Shown here: piece by piece, positions 1 through 6,176 of the stretch | Layout: each line of letters begins with the position of its first letter | Position numbering within the stretch: the first letter of the stretch is position 1 | Assembly: GCA_003488145.1 (NCBI GenBank) | Contig: DNMQ01000149.1 | Location: forward strand, 1-7,408 | Origin: Pseudomonas sp. | GTDB taxonomy: Bacteria > Pseudomonadota > Gammaproteobacteria > Pseudomonadales > Pseudomonadaceae | Direction of reading: 5' to 3' | DNA: 7,408 nt | Notes under the pieces: model-generated | What the model saw: only the letters and a program-made list of their open reading frames with translations | Databases searched by the model: none | What the model was told of the DNA's origin: nothing | Position numbers and translations under genes: made by a program

Positions 1-620
1 TGAAGGAAGGTCAGGACAAGGTTTACTACCTGACTGGCGAAAGCTACGCGCAGGTCAAGAACAGCCCGCACCTGGAAGTCTTCCGCAAGAAAGGCGTCGA
101 GGTACTACTGCTCACTGATCGTATCGACGAATGGCTGATGAGCTACCTGACCGAGTTCGACGGCAAGCAGTTCGCCGATGTTGTGCGCGGCGACCTGGAT
201 CTGGGCAAGCTGGATTCCGAAGAGGACAAGAAGGCTCAGGAAGAAATCGCCAAGACCAAGGAAGGGCTGATCGAGCGCCTGAAGGGCGCGCTGGGTGATG
301 AAGTCGCCGAGGTACGCGTCTCCCATCGTCTGACCGACTCGCCGGCGATTCTCGCCATTGGTGAGCAGGATCTGGGCCTGCAGATGCGGCAGATTCTCGA
401 GGCAAGCGGGCAGAAGGTGCCAGAGTCCAAGCCGATCTTCGAGATCAACCCGCAGCATCCGCTGATCGAAAAGCTCGATGCCGAGCCGGACGAGGATCGC
501 TTCGCGGATCTGTCGCACATCCTGTTCGACCAGGCTGCGCTGGCGGCGGGGGATAGCCTGAAGGATCCCGCTGCTTACGTGCAGCGTTTGAACAAACTGC
601 TGGTCGAACTATCGGCCTGA
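1..620 (+). CDS. htpG: Molecular chaperone HtpG (bacterial Hsp90), C-terminal part
   Basis: Partial gene, cut by the left edge; about 205 codons are visible, read from base 3 to the TGA at 618-620. HtpG is the cytoplasmic Hsp90 homologue, an ATP-dependent homodimeric chaperone that remodels client proteins, often with DnaK. The visible part covers the end of the middle domain and the whole C-terminal dimerisation domain. It opens with [17 protein letters not shown] and continues with [17 protein letters not shown] and YLTEFDGK, which match E. coli HtpG almost residue for residue from memory. The later HRLTDSPA and AGQKVPE blocks and the NKLLVELSA end are also typical. The N-terminal ATPase domain lies outside the window. 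It is followed 20 bases later by a strong hairpin terminator, so it does not run on into the convergent OsmC gene. Identification is near certain; no truncation or frameshift is visible. Confidence 0.97.
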   Translation, partial: KEGQDKVYYLTGESYAQVKNSPHLEVFRKKGVEVLLLTDRIDEWLMSYLTEFDGKQFADVVRGDLDLGKLDSEEDKKAQEEIAKTKEGLIERLKGALGDEVAEVRVSHRLTDSPAILAIGEQDLGLQMRQILEASGQKVPESKPIFEINPQHPLIEKLDAEPDEDRFADLSHILFDQAALAAGDSLKDPAAYVQRLNKLLVELSA

Positions 621-640
621 TCCCTGGCTGCGATGTACGA

Positions 641-668
641 ACGGCCCGTCAAGTGACGGGCCGTTTTC
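641..668 (+). terminator. Rho-independent terminator of htpG
   Basis: A perfect 10-pair stem (arms 641-650 and 655-664, ACGGCCCGTC with its complement) closes a 4-base loop AAGT and runs into TTTTCGTTT. It sits 20 bases after the htpG stop codon. The T-rich side follows only the plus strand, so it terminates htpG well. On the minus strand it could act only weakly for the convergent OsmC gene, which ends at 682. Confidence 0.9.
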
Positions 669-681
669 GTTTCGGGTTGCT

Positions 682-1116
682 TCAGAGCAGGACGCTGACC
701 AGACGAGTGCCGTGGGTGAGATTGTCGGCTACCGGGCAACGCTGCTCGATCTGCTCCAGCAATGCCTGCTTGCCGGCCCGATCCAGATCCGCGTCGATGT
801 CCACCTTGATGCGTAACTCCTGAAAGCCCGGCCGTACAGCAGGATCGCGTCCGAGCAGTCCGGCGGGATCGTAATCGGCTTCGATCTCGAAGCGCATGCC
901 GCGCAGTTCGATCTTCTGCTGGTGAGCGATGAAGCGGCCGATGGTGCCGAAACATCCGGCCACTGCCGCCAGAATGGCTTCCAGCGGCGTCGGGCCGAGG
1001 TCTTGGCCCGCCGCGCTCTTTGGCTGGTCCATGATCAGGCGGTGGTTACCGCATTGCACCTCGATTGCCATTCCGGCATTCAATGTTCCGTGCGCGCTGA
1101 TGGTTTTCATTGCCAT
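682..1116 (-). CDS. OsmC family protein (peroxiredoxin-like)
   Basis: A 144-residue protein of the OsmC/Ohr superfamily: small cytoplasmic, homodimeric, thiol-dependent proteins, many of which reduce organic hydroperoxides. The sequence has the family's two cysteines: C55 in the AAVAGCFGTI helix and C127 in EQRCPVADNL. It also has the GPTPLE loop at 41-46 just before the first cysteine helix, where the family carries conserved active-site residues. An extra C22 is present. The CPVADNL ending resembles the general OsmC-like (YhfA-like) subgroup more than classical Ohr, so the substrate is uncertain. The start at 1116 is chosen because AAAGGA lies 8 bases upstream; the Met two codons later would be too far from it. 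The gene is convergent with htpG and divergent from the amidohydrolase. Its leader holds a hairpin (1152-1176) and the shared region holds an FNR/Anr-like box (1220-1233). Confidence 0.88.
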   Translation of the reverse strand: MAMKTISAHGTLNAGMAIEVQCGNHRLIMDQPKSAAGQDLGPTPLEAILAAVAGCFGTIGRFIAHQQKIELRGMRFEIEADYDPAGLLGRDPAVRPGFQELRIKVDIDADLDRAGKQALLEQIEQRCPVADNLTHGTRLVSVLL

Positions 1117-1151
1117 GCGATGGGTCCTTTTGTGAAGCGGAAGAAAAGCAG

Positions 1152-1176
1152 CGCGCAGTGAGGTAGCGGCTGCGCG
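1152..1176 (-). promoter_or_regulatory. Possible attenuator-like hairpin in the OsmC gene leader
   Basis: Arms CGCGCAG (1152-1158) and CTGCGCG (1170-1176) are perfectly complementary over 7 pairs with an 11-base loop. Read on the minus strand, toward the OsmC gene, the stem is followed after four bases by TTTTCTT. This is the order expected for an intrinsic terminator or attenuator inside the leader, about 35 bases before the start codon. The stem is short and the T-run not immediate, so chance is quite possible. Confidence 0.35.
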
Positions 1177-1219
1177 GTTGTGGTGGTCATGAGACTAGTG
1201 TGATGGCGATGGATGGTCG

Positions 1220-1233
1220 TTGATTTCAGTCAA
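1220..1233. promoter_or_regulatory. FNR/Anr/Dnr-like box in divergent intergenic region
   Basis: TTGATTTCAGTCAA matches the FNR-family consensus TTGAT-N4-ATCAA at 9 of 10 defined positions. In pseudomonads such boxes are bound by Anr (low oxygen) or Dnr (nitric oxide). It lies between the divergent OsmC and amidohydrolase genes. Class II FNR promoters place the box centre 41.5 bases before the transcription start. Applied to the minus strand this predicts a start near 1185 with the -10 position falling on TAGTCT (1197-1192). On the plus strand the nearest -10-like hexamer is TAGGCT (1253-1258), about three bases off ideal. Which gene it controls, if any, is inference. Confidence 0.5.
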
Positions 1234-1249
1234 ATACCGTGGGGGGTAT
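1234..1249. promoter_or_regulatory. G-rich operator-like inverted repeat
   Basis: ATACC (1234-1238) and GGTAT (1245-1249) form an inverted repeat around GTGGGG, directly beside the FNR-like box. A/T-flanked G-tract palindromes ending in TAC/GTA are the general look of operators for CsoR/RcnR/FrmR-family repressors. No such regulator is encoded in the window, and five-base arms are short, so the assignment is tentative. If the plus-strand -10 is TAGGCT (1253-1258), the site would lie in the promoter spacer where a repressor could act. Confidence 0.25.
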
Positions 1250-1304
1250 ATCTAGGCTGAGCCCCTGGTCGTGTCCCGCAGCATGGCGAAGCTGAACGGG
1301 TAGC

Positions 1305-1338
1305 CCTCCTGGCGGTCTACTCGCTGGCTGTCAGGAGG
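1305..1338 (+). promoter_or_regulatory. Leader hairpin covering the amidohydrolase ribosome-binding site
   Basis: CCTCCTG (1305-1311) is perfectly complementary to CAGGAGG (1332-1338), which is the Shine-Dalgarno sequence of the next gene. Pairing continues inward from 1312-1317 with 1326-1331, including three G-U pairs, giving 13 uninterrupted pairs around an 8-base loop (1318-1325). The TTG start lies 8 bases after AGGAGG. The stem would bury the whole Shine-Dalgarno sequence. No T-run follows, so it is not a terminator. A regulatory role is inferred from the pairing only. Confidence 0.5.
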
Positions 1339-1346
1339 ACCGAGCT

Positions 1347-2372
1347 TTGTACCTTTTCAGAATATTTTCCGTTGTAGCCCTCGTTACGTTGTCGTCCGTC
1401 GCGGTAGGGGAAGGGCGTGACTATCGTTACAGCGATGCGCATCTGCACTATGTGGATTTTTTCCAGGAAACCGATGGCATGCAAAAGCTGCTTGCAGCGA
1501 TGGACGCGGGCAGCATCGATCACGTGATGATCAGCGGCATTCCGGTGGCGAAGAAATGGCACGAGAACGAGCCCAAGCGGCCTCGCTACTACGCCGGTGA
1601 CGATGCGCCGGTGTACTGGTACAGCGCGACCGACGTGCTGGTTGCCGCGGCGCTGGAGGATCTCGATGAAGAGCAGCGCAAGCGTTTCCATCCGTTTCTT
1701 TCCGGTTTCAACCCTAACGACAAGAACGCCGACGCGCATATCCGCCGCATGCTGGAGCTGAACCCGCGCCTTTGGCAGGGTCTGGGGGAGGTATTCACCC
1801 GACACGATGACGTGACCGCGTTGACCGAGGGCGACACCCCGCGGGCCAACAACGAGGCGCTGGCCAGGGTCTATCACCTGGCGGCGGAGTTCGATCTGCC
1901 GGTCATGCTGCATTCCAACATCACCTCCAAGCGAGAGCGCAATCCGCTTTACCTGGTCGAGCTGGAGGAGCCGCTGCGCAATCATCCGCATACGCGTTTT
2001 ATCTGGGCTCATGCCGGAACCAGCATGGAGCTGCACCGACACCAGGAGAAGCTTGAATTCCTGCACGATACGGTCAGCCGCCTGCTCGATGACTATCCGA
2101 ATCTGTACATCGACCTTTCCTGGACCATGTTGCAACCTTATCTGCTGGACGAAGATAAGCGTCCCGACCCGAAGTGGGTCGCGCTGGTGAAGCGGCATCC
2201 CAAGCGCTTCGTGATCGGCTCGGACGTGGTCGGCCATTTCGATAACCTGGCGACCGGCATGCACGCCTTCGCTCCCTTCCTCGATGCACTTCCAGCCTCC
2301 GTAGCGCAAGGCGTGGCGCGAGATAACTTTCTCGCGCTGCTCCCCCGCAAGCGTCAGGCTGAGCTACGTTGA
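1347..2372 (+). CDS. Exported amidohydrolase-family (TIM-barrel) metal-dependent hydrolase
   Basis: A 341-residue protein of the amidohydrolase-related superfamily (Amidohydro_2 type). It begins with a hydrophobic signal peptide (about residues 1-21) and so is probably periplasmic. The expected metal and catalytic residues appear in order: H32 and H34 in DAHLHYVDF after strand 1, E148 in GLGEVF, H189 in VMLHSNI, H222 in FIWAHAG and D293 in VIGSDVVGH. The family hydrolyses C-N or C-O bonds or decarboxylates ring acids; the substrate here cannot be read from sequence. The start is TTG at 1347: AGGAGG lies 8 bases upstream, an in-frame stop occurs at 1293-1295 with no ATG or GTG between, and the next in-frame ATG (residue 45) would remove the signal peptide and HxH motif. 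Its leader can hide the ribosome-binding site in a hairpin. The DUF3859-like gene follows 66 bases later and may be co-transcribed. Export is unusual for this mostly cytoplasmic superfamily. Confidence 0.85.
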   Translation: MYLFRIFSVVALVTLSSVAVGEGRDYRYSDAHLHYVDFFQETDGMQKLLAAMDAGSIDHVMISGIPVAKKWHENEPKRPRYYAGDDAPVYWYSATDVLVAAALEDLDEEQRKRFHPFLSGFNPNDKNADAHIRRMLELNPRLWQGLGEVFTRHDDVTALTEGDTPRANNEALARVYHLAAEFDLPVMLHSNITSKRERNPLYLVELEEPLRNHPHTRFIWAHAGTSMELHRHQEKLEFLHDTVSRLLDDYPNLYIDLSWTMLQPYLLDEDKRPDPKWVALVKRHPKRFVIGSDVVGHFDNLATGMHAFAPFLDALPASVAQGVARDNFLALLPRKRQAELR

Positions 2373-2401
2373 GCGTCATGAGACTGTAATCGGGGCGTCA
2401 T

Positions 2402-2436
2402 AACCTGCCTGCTTCGCAAACAGGAAGGAGCAGGTT
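2402..2436 (+). promoter_or_regulatory. Stem-loop in the leader of the DUF3859-like gene
   Basis: AACCTGC (2402-2408) pairs perfectly with GCAGGTT (2430-2436), and CTG (2409-2411) can pair with CAG (2421-2423) inside it. The Shine-Dalgarno AAGGAG (2425-2430) falls mostly in the bulge on the 3' side. The structure sits directly before the ATG at 2439. It could modulate translation or be a chance fold. Confidence 0.3.
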
Positions 2437-2438
2437 CC

Positions 2439-2906
2439 ATGTCGTTCACTCGTTGGGCGCTCGTCGCCATGGTACTGAGTGTGAGTTCGCCCGCAGCGCT
2501 GGCGCAGGTCGAGGTCGTGGGTGCCGTGGAGTACGGCGTGTTCGAAACCGTCAAAGAGGATTTCGAGCCAGGCGAGCGCGTGCTGACTCGTCGTGACCAG
2601 CCCATTCGCCAGACGACTGAGGTGCCGGCGCGGCTCGGAAGCAAGTTCGGCCTGCGCTATCGCCTCGCTGGTAAGCACAAAGCCGATACGCCGCTGACCT
2701 TGCTATACCTGACGCCAGGTGTGGTGACACCCGATGGCAAGCGGCATGACAAGTTCGAGGTCGTGCAATCGCTGGTATCGGGCGCCGAAACGGACGTGAT
2801 GGCATTCGAATTCACCGAGCCCCATGAGATTGTGGTCGGCCGATGGCATTTGATGGTGTTCCAGGGGGACCGCAAGTTGGCCGAGCAGATGTTCGACGTC
2901 CGGTGA
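2439..2906 (+). CDS. Small exported protein, probably DUF3859 family
   Basis: A 155-residue protein with a clear signal peptide: charged start, hydrophobic stretch WALVAMVLSV, and an AxA site (SSPAALA before QVEVV, cleavage after about residue 22). The mature part, about 133 residues, looks like a single beta-rich domain. It starts VEVVGAVEYGVFE, has a central LGSKFGLRYRL segment, and ends with GRWHLMVFQGDRKLAEQMFDV, which suggests an immunoglobulin-like fold. The overall pattern resembles the uncharacterised DUF3859 family, recognised from memory and not confirmed by search. There are no cysteines in the mature domain and no lipobox, so a soluble periplasmic protein is likely. The start has AAGGAG 8 bases upstream. 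It follows the exported amidohydrolase by 66 bases on the same strand with no clear terminator between, so the two may share a transcript. Function is unknown; no catalytic motif is visible. Confidence 0.7.
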   Translation: MSFTRWALVAMVLSVSSPAALAQVEVVGAVEYGVFETVKEDFEPGERVLTRRDQPIRQTTEVPARLGSKFGLRYRLAGKHKADTPLTLLYLTPGVVTPDGKRHDKFEVVQSLVSGAETDVMAFEFTEPHEIVVGRWHLMVFQGDRKLAEQMFDVR

Positions 2907-2935
2907 TGGCCATCTTGTTAGGTCGAGATGGCCAT
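2906..2935 (+). terminator. Hairpin at the end of the DUF3859-like gene, possible terminator
   Basis: ATGGCCATCT (2906-2915) and AGATGGCCAT (2926-2935) form a perfect 10-pair stem, extendable by a G-U and a G-C pair to leave a 6-base loop. The first base is the last base of the TGA stop codon. There is no T-run after it, so it may be a weak or Rho-assisted terminator, or a 3'-end stabiliser. The next gene has its own promoter at 2990-3017, consistent with a transcript boundary here. Confidence 0.5.
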
Positions 2936-2989
2936 TCGAACCGTTAGTCGGGGAGGGAGTCGAGCGGCGCAAAAAATTGGCGTCAAAGT

Positions 2990-3017
2990 TCAAGTGAAAG
3001 GCCAGGCCTTCCGATAA
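2990..3017 (+). promoter_or_regulatory. Sigma-28 (FliA) type promoter of the chemoreceptor gene
   Basis: TCAAGTGA (2990-2997), 12 bases, then TCCGATAA (3010-3017). The second element matches the FliA -10 consensus GCCGATAA at 7 of 8 bases, and the first carries the TCAAG core typical of pseudomonad FliA promoters; the usual spacing is 11-12 bases. Transcription would start around 3023-3025, leaving a leader of about 50 bases. Chemoreceptor genes are classic members of the FliA late flagellar regulon. The spacer is almost entirely a palindrome (AAGGCC-A-GGCCTT, 2998-3010). Confidence 0.75.
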
Positions 3018-3072
3018 CGGAGCAAGTCACGGTTTGTGGCGTTGTTCCGTTTTTCATGGAGAAGGTAGTCCC

Positions 3073-4698
3073 ATGTCCATTCGCTCGCTCACTATTGGTA
3101 AACGCTCAACACTGGGTTTCGGCCTGATTGGCCTGCTCGTACTCTTCCTCGGCCTGTTCGCACTGAACCAGATGGCCAACATGCGCAACGAGAGCAAGGA
3201 GGTCGATGAGAACTGGCTACCCAGCATCATGGCGCTCAGTGAACTTAACGTCACGGTCATGCGCATTCGAGCCAATACCCTGCGCCTGGCTCTGGCTGAA
3301 GAGTCGCAGATGGTGCAGGACACCGCCCAGCGCTTGACCCAGATGCGCAGCGAAGTGGCTCAACGTGATGCCAATTACGCCAAGCGAGTAACTACGGCCA
3401 AAGAACGTGCTGCGTATGAACGTTTCAAGCAGAGCTTCGAACAGTACTTGCTGCTTCAGCAACGTGTCGTCGAGCATGTGGTCCGCGGTGAGCGCGCCCA
3501 GGCCGTGACGATAATCAACGGCGAAATCAATGGGCACGCGGATAACGTGACTGCGTCACTGAACCAGCTCCTTACCATCAACAGCGAGGAAGCCGGCGGG
3601 GCGGCGGATCGCGCGTCGTCGCAATACCACACTGCTTTCAGCTGGGTGGTTGCAACGCTGTTGTTCGCTGCCGCTATCACCGTTACGCTGGCCTGGGTGT
3701 TCACCCGCAGCGTCGTGGGCCCGTTGGGAACTGCTGTTTCGGTAGCCGAGCGTATCGCTGGTGGCGATCTGACCGGCGATTTCGTGGTCGAGGGCAAGGA
3801 CGAGCCGGCCCGTCTACTGACATCGCTGAAAGCCATGCAGGCCAATCTGCGCTCGACCATTCAGGGCATCGCCGACTCGTCCAATCAGCTTGCCTCGGCA
3901 GCCGAGGAGCTCAACGCGGTGACCGAAGACTCCACCCGCGGCCTGCACCAGCAGAACCACGAGATCGAACAAGCGGCTGCCGCCGTGAATGAGATGACCG
4001 CAGCCGTAGACGAAGTGGCGCGCAACGCGGTGGCTACCTCCGAGGCCTCCCAGGACTCCAACGACACCGCACAGCGCGGCCGCAACCAGGTGATGCAGAC
4101 AGTCGAGTCGATAAATCTGCTGGCGAGCGACGTGACCAACACCGCCGGAGAAGTGGAGCATCTGGCTGGTCAGGTGCGGGACATCAGCAAGGTGCTGGAA
4201 GTGATCCGCTCGATTGCCGAACAGACCAATCTGCTCGCGCTGAACGCCGCGATCGAGGCGGCCCGGGCTGGCGACGCTGGCCGCGGTTTCGCGGTTGTTG
4301 CCGACGAGGTACGTGCCCTGGCGCATCGTACCCAGCAGTCCACCGGTGAGATCGAGCAGATGATTGGCAGCGTGCATCAGGGCACGGACAAGGCCGTGCA
4401 CGCGATGCAATCGAGCAACGAGCGTGCCCGTACTACGTTGGAAATGGCTCGGGCAGCCGGCGAAGCCCTTGATGGCATCACCTCGGCGATCAGCCAGATC
4501 AGCGAGCGCAACCTGGTGATTGCCAGCGCCTCAGAAGAACAGGCGCAAGTCGCGCGGGAAGTGGATCGGAATCTGGTCAATATCCGTGACCTGTCGCTGC
4601 AGTCCTCGGCAGGTGCCAATCAGACGAGCGCGGCCAGTCAGGAACTGGCGCGCCTAGCCATCGACCTGAACGGTCTGGTAGCGCGCTTCCAGGTGTGA
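3073..4698 (+). CDS. Methyl-accepting chemotaxis protein with 4-helix-bundle sensor
   Basis: A 541-residue transmembrane chemoreceptor. Order: short cytoplasmic start with KR at 10-11; TM1 about 14-33; helical periplasmic domain about 34-188, in length and helix-rich character like a 4HB_MCP ligand-binding domain; TM2 about 189-212; HAMP about 213-265 with the family's VVGPL and IAGGDLTG motifs; then the methylation and signalling coiled coil to the end. The hairpin tip is at 376-414, with [34 protein letters not shown] and catalogue-typical spacing; this region contacts CheA and CheW. The protein ends in FQV with no C-terminal CheR-binding pentapeptide. The ligand cannot be deduced. The start at 3073 has GGAGAAGG 7 bases upstream; an upstream TTG at 3034 lacks such a site. 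A sigma-28-like promoter precedes it. From memory, P. aeruginosa also has a chemoreceptor gene beside fabB, so this may be a positional orthologue. Confidence 0.95.
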   Translation: MSIRSLTIGKRSTLGFGLIGLLVLFLGLFALNQMANMRNESKEVDENWLPSIMALSELNVTVMRIRANTLRLALAEESQMVQDTAQRLTQMRSEVAQRDANYAKRVTTAKERAAYERFKQSFEQYLLLQQRVVEHVVRGERAQAVTIINGEINGHADNVTASLNQLLTINSEEAGGAADRASSQYHTAFSWVVATLLFAAAITVTLAWVFTRSVVGPLGTAVSVAERIAGGDLTGDFVVEGKDEPARLLTSLKAMQANLRSTIQGIADSSNQLASAAEELNAVTEDSTRGLHQQNHEIEQAAAAVNEMTAAVDEVARNAVATSEASQDSNDTAQRGRNQVMQTVESINLLASDVTNTAGEVEHLAGQVRDISKVLEVIRSIAEQTNLLALNAAIEAARAGDAGRGFAVVADEVRALAHRTQQSTGEIEQMIGSVHQGTDKAVHAMQSSNERARTTLEMARAAGEALDGITSAISQISERNLVIASASEEQAQVAREVDRNLVNIRDLSLQSSAGANQTSAASQELARLAIDLNGLVARFQV

Positions 4699-4822
4699 CA
4701 TGCGCTAGCCGCAATGGCGCCTTCCCGCCGTCTGCGGGCGCTTCAGTAGCCTCCCGTGCACCCGTGACAGCACAACGCTGGGCATGGACGGGAGAGCGGC
4801 GTACCATCCGGCGTTTTTCCAT

Positions 4823-4855
4823 GGCAGGCACGGGCTGTTTCGGGCCGTACCTGCC
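4823..4855 (+). promoter_or_regulatory. Imperfect stem-loop in the sstT leader
   Basis: GGCAGGCACGG (4823-4833) and CCGTACCTGCC (4845-4855) pair over 11 positions with one C-A mismatch, around an 11-base loop. It ends 18 bases before the sstT ATG. No T-run follows, so it is not an intrinsic terminator. Since sstT has only a poor Shine-Dalgarno, a stable leader hairpin could affect ribosome access. The role is inference. No clear sigma-70 promoter was found in 4699-4873. Confidence 0.35.
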
Positions 4856-4873
4856 GAGCTGCGAGATGCGCCC

Positions 4874-6112
4874 ATGTCCGATATGCCTCGATTCATTCGC
4901 TTCATCAGCCGTACCAGCCTCGTTGCCCAGATCGTCGCGGGCCTGGTGGCTGGCGCCTTGCTTGCGCTACTGCTGCCTGGCGCAGCAAAATCCGTAGCTC
5001 TTCTCGGTGATCTGTTCGTGCAGGCGCTCAAAGCGGTAGCACCGATTCTGGTGTTCGTGTTGGTGACCTCTTCACTGGCCAACCACCAGCGCGGCCAGCC
5101 GACCCACATCCGCCCCATCATCTTGTTGTACGCGCTCGGCACGCTGAGTGCGGCGGCCGTTGCCGTGCTGGCGAGCTTCATATTTCCAACCACGCTCACG
5201 TTGGTCAGCGGTGCTGCGGATGTAACGCCGCCGTCGGGCGTGGGGGCCGTATTGCAGACGCTGCTGTTCAATATCACGGCTAACCCGGTGCAGGCGCTGC
5301 TCGACGGCAACTTCATCGGCATCCTGGCCTGGGCCATCGGACTTGGCTTCGCCTTCCGTCATGCGCAGGAAAGCACCCGGCATCTGATCAGTGACCTTTC
5401 CGATGGCGTCACCTTGCTCGTCAAGGTGGTCATTCGCTTCGCCCCGCTGGGGGTATTCGGGCTGGTAGCCGGCACGTTGGCCGAATCGGGCTTCGACGTG
5501 CTGCTGGGCTACATGCGGTTGTTGCTGGTGCTGGTCGGCGCGATGCTGTTCATGGCGCTGGTGATGAATCCGCTGATCGTGTTCTGGCAGATCCGCCGCA
5601 ACCCATATCCGCTGGTATTCGCCTGCCTGCGCGAAAGCGGTATCACGGCGTTCTTCACTCGCAGTTCCGCCGCGAACATCCCGGTGAACATGCAACTCTG
5701 TCAGCGGCTCGGGCTGCACAAGGACACCTATTCTGTATCCATTCCGCTCGGGGCGACGATAAACATGGGGGGTGCGGCGATCACCATCACGGTGCTTACG
5801 CTGGCGGCGGTCAACACCCTGGGTATCGAGGTGGATATCGCCACGGCGGTGCTGCTCAGCCTTCTGGCTGCGGTATGTGCCTGCGGCGCGTCGGGTGTGG
5901 CCGGTGGCTCCTTGCTGCTCATTCCGCTGGCCTGCAGCCTGTTTGGTATCTCCAATGACCTGGCGATGCAGGTGGTGGCCGTCGGCTTCATCATCGGGGT
6001 CGTCCAGGACTCGGCGGAAACCGCGCTCAACTCTTCTACCGATGTGCTGTTCACCGCCGCTTCGTGTATCGCACATGGCGATATCGATGGAGATGCCGAG
6101 CGCCGGGTGTGA
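4874..6112 (+). CDS. sstT: Serine/threonine:Na+ symporter SstT
   Basis: A 412-residue inner-membrane transporter of the dicarboxylate/amino acid:cation symporter (DAACS, SLC1-like) family. SstT couples Na+ influx to uptake of L-serine and L-threonine. Long blocks match E. coli SstT (414 residues, from memory): [71 protein letters not shown] (the serine-rich re-entrant hairpin), [20 protein letters not shown] (the cation/substrate NMxG motif), [20 protein letters not shown] (second hairpin) and [20 protein letters not shown]. The start at 4874 aligns with the E. coli N-terminus. An in-frame ATG at 4784 would add 30 non-family residues and is rejected. The ribosome-binding site is weak (GCGAG at 4861-4865). 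It lies 175 bases after the chemoreceptor gene and before a strong bidirectional terminator, so it probably forms its own transcript. Confidence 0.96.
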   Translation: MSDMPRFIRFISRTSLVAQIVAGLVAGALLALLLPGAAKSVALLGDLFVQALKAVAPILVFVLVTSSLANHQRGQPTHIRPIILLYALGTLSAAAVAVLASFIFPTTLTLVSGAADVTPPSGVGAVLQTLLFNITANPVQALLDGNFIGILAWAIGLGFAFRHAQESTRHLISDLSDGVTLLVKVVIRFAPLGVFGLVAGTLAESGFDVLLGYMRLLLVLVGAMLFMALVMNPLIVFWQIRRNPYPLVFACLRESGITAFFTRSSAANIPVNMQLCQRLGLHKDTYSVSIPLGATINMGGAAITITVLTLAAVNTLGIEVDIATAVLLSLLAAVCACGASGVAGGSLLLIPLACSLFGISNDLAMQVVAVGFIIGVVQDSAETALNSSTDVLFTAASCIAHGDIDGDAERRV

Positions 6113-6129
6113 CGGCGTGAGGTGGAAAC

Positions 6130-6163
6130 AAAAAACGGCGCCCTAGGGCGCCGTTCTTGTTTG
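6130..6163. terminator. Bidirectional terminator between sstT and fabB
   Basis: A perfect 22-base palindrome (6134-6155; left half AACGGCGCCCT) forms a very GC-rich stem. An A-run precedes it (6130-6135) and TTCTTGTTT follows it. It can therefore act as an intrinsic terminator in both directions, for sstT on the plus strand and for convergent fabB on the minus strand, ending 21 bases from the fabB stop codon. Confidence 0.9.
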
Positions 6164-6176
6164 TCGCTAGTCAGAC

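Noticed and set aside
922..1161. 79-codon plus-strand frame overlapping the OsmC gene start
   Set aside because: It lies opposite the conserved C55 region of OsmC and its product has no recognisable features.
1317..2309. 330-codon open frame on the minus strand opposite the amidohydrolase
   Set aside because: It mirrors a well-supported gene with signal peptide and metal motifs; the translation is rich in R, H, Q and V with no family motif, as expected for an antisense shadow in GC-rich DNA.
2373..2401. GCGTCAT direct repeat, copies 22 bases apart between the amidohydrolase and DUF3859-like genes
   Set aside because: Two helical turns apart, as a tandem binding site might be, but seven bases with one copy adjoining a stop codon is well within chance.
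3034..3072. Upstream TTG start extending the chemoreceptor by 13 residues
   Set aside because: GGAGAAGG is correctly spaced for the ATG at 3073, and the [11 protein letters not shown] start is normal for the family.
3814..4410. 198-codon minus-strand frame inside the chemoreceptor gene
   Set aside because: A shadow of the conserved signalling domain; histidine/glycine/leucine-rich without motifs or a supported start.
4724..4738. CCCGC/GCGGG hairpin after the chemoreceptor gene
   Set aside because: Only five pairs and no T-run, so too weak to call a terminator; the end of this transcript is unresolved.
4784..4873. Upstream ATG extending SstT by 30 residues
   Set aside because: The added residues do not match the family and would encode across the leader hairpin; the 4874 start gives the usual length and N-terminus.
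4695..4997. 100-codon plus-strand frame spanning the chemoreceptor end and sstT start
   Set aside because: It overlaps the correct sstT N-terminus in another frame and has no motif or ribosome-binding site supporting it.
5072..6076. 334-codon open frame on the minus strand opposite sstT
   Set aside because: sstT matches its family over its full length; the antisense product is a low-complexity R/H/Q/E-rich string with no recognisable domain.
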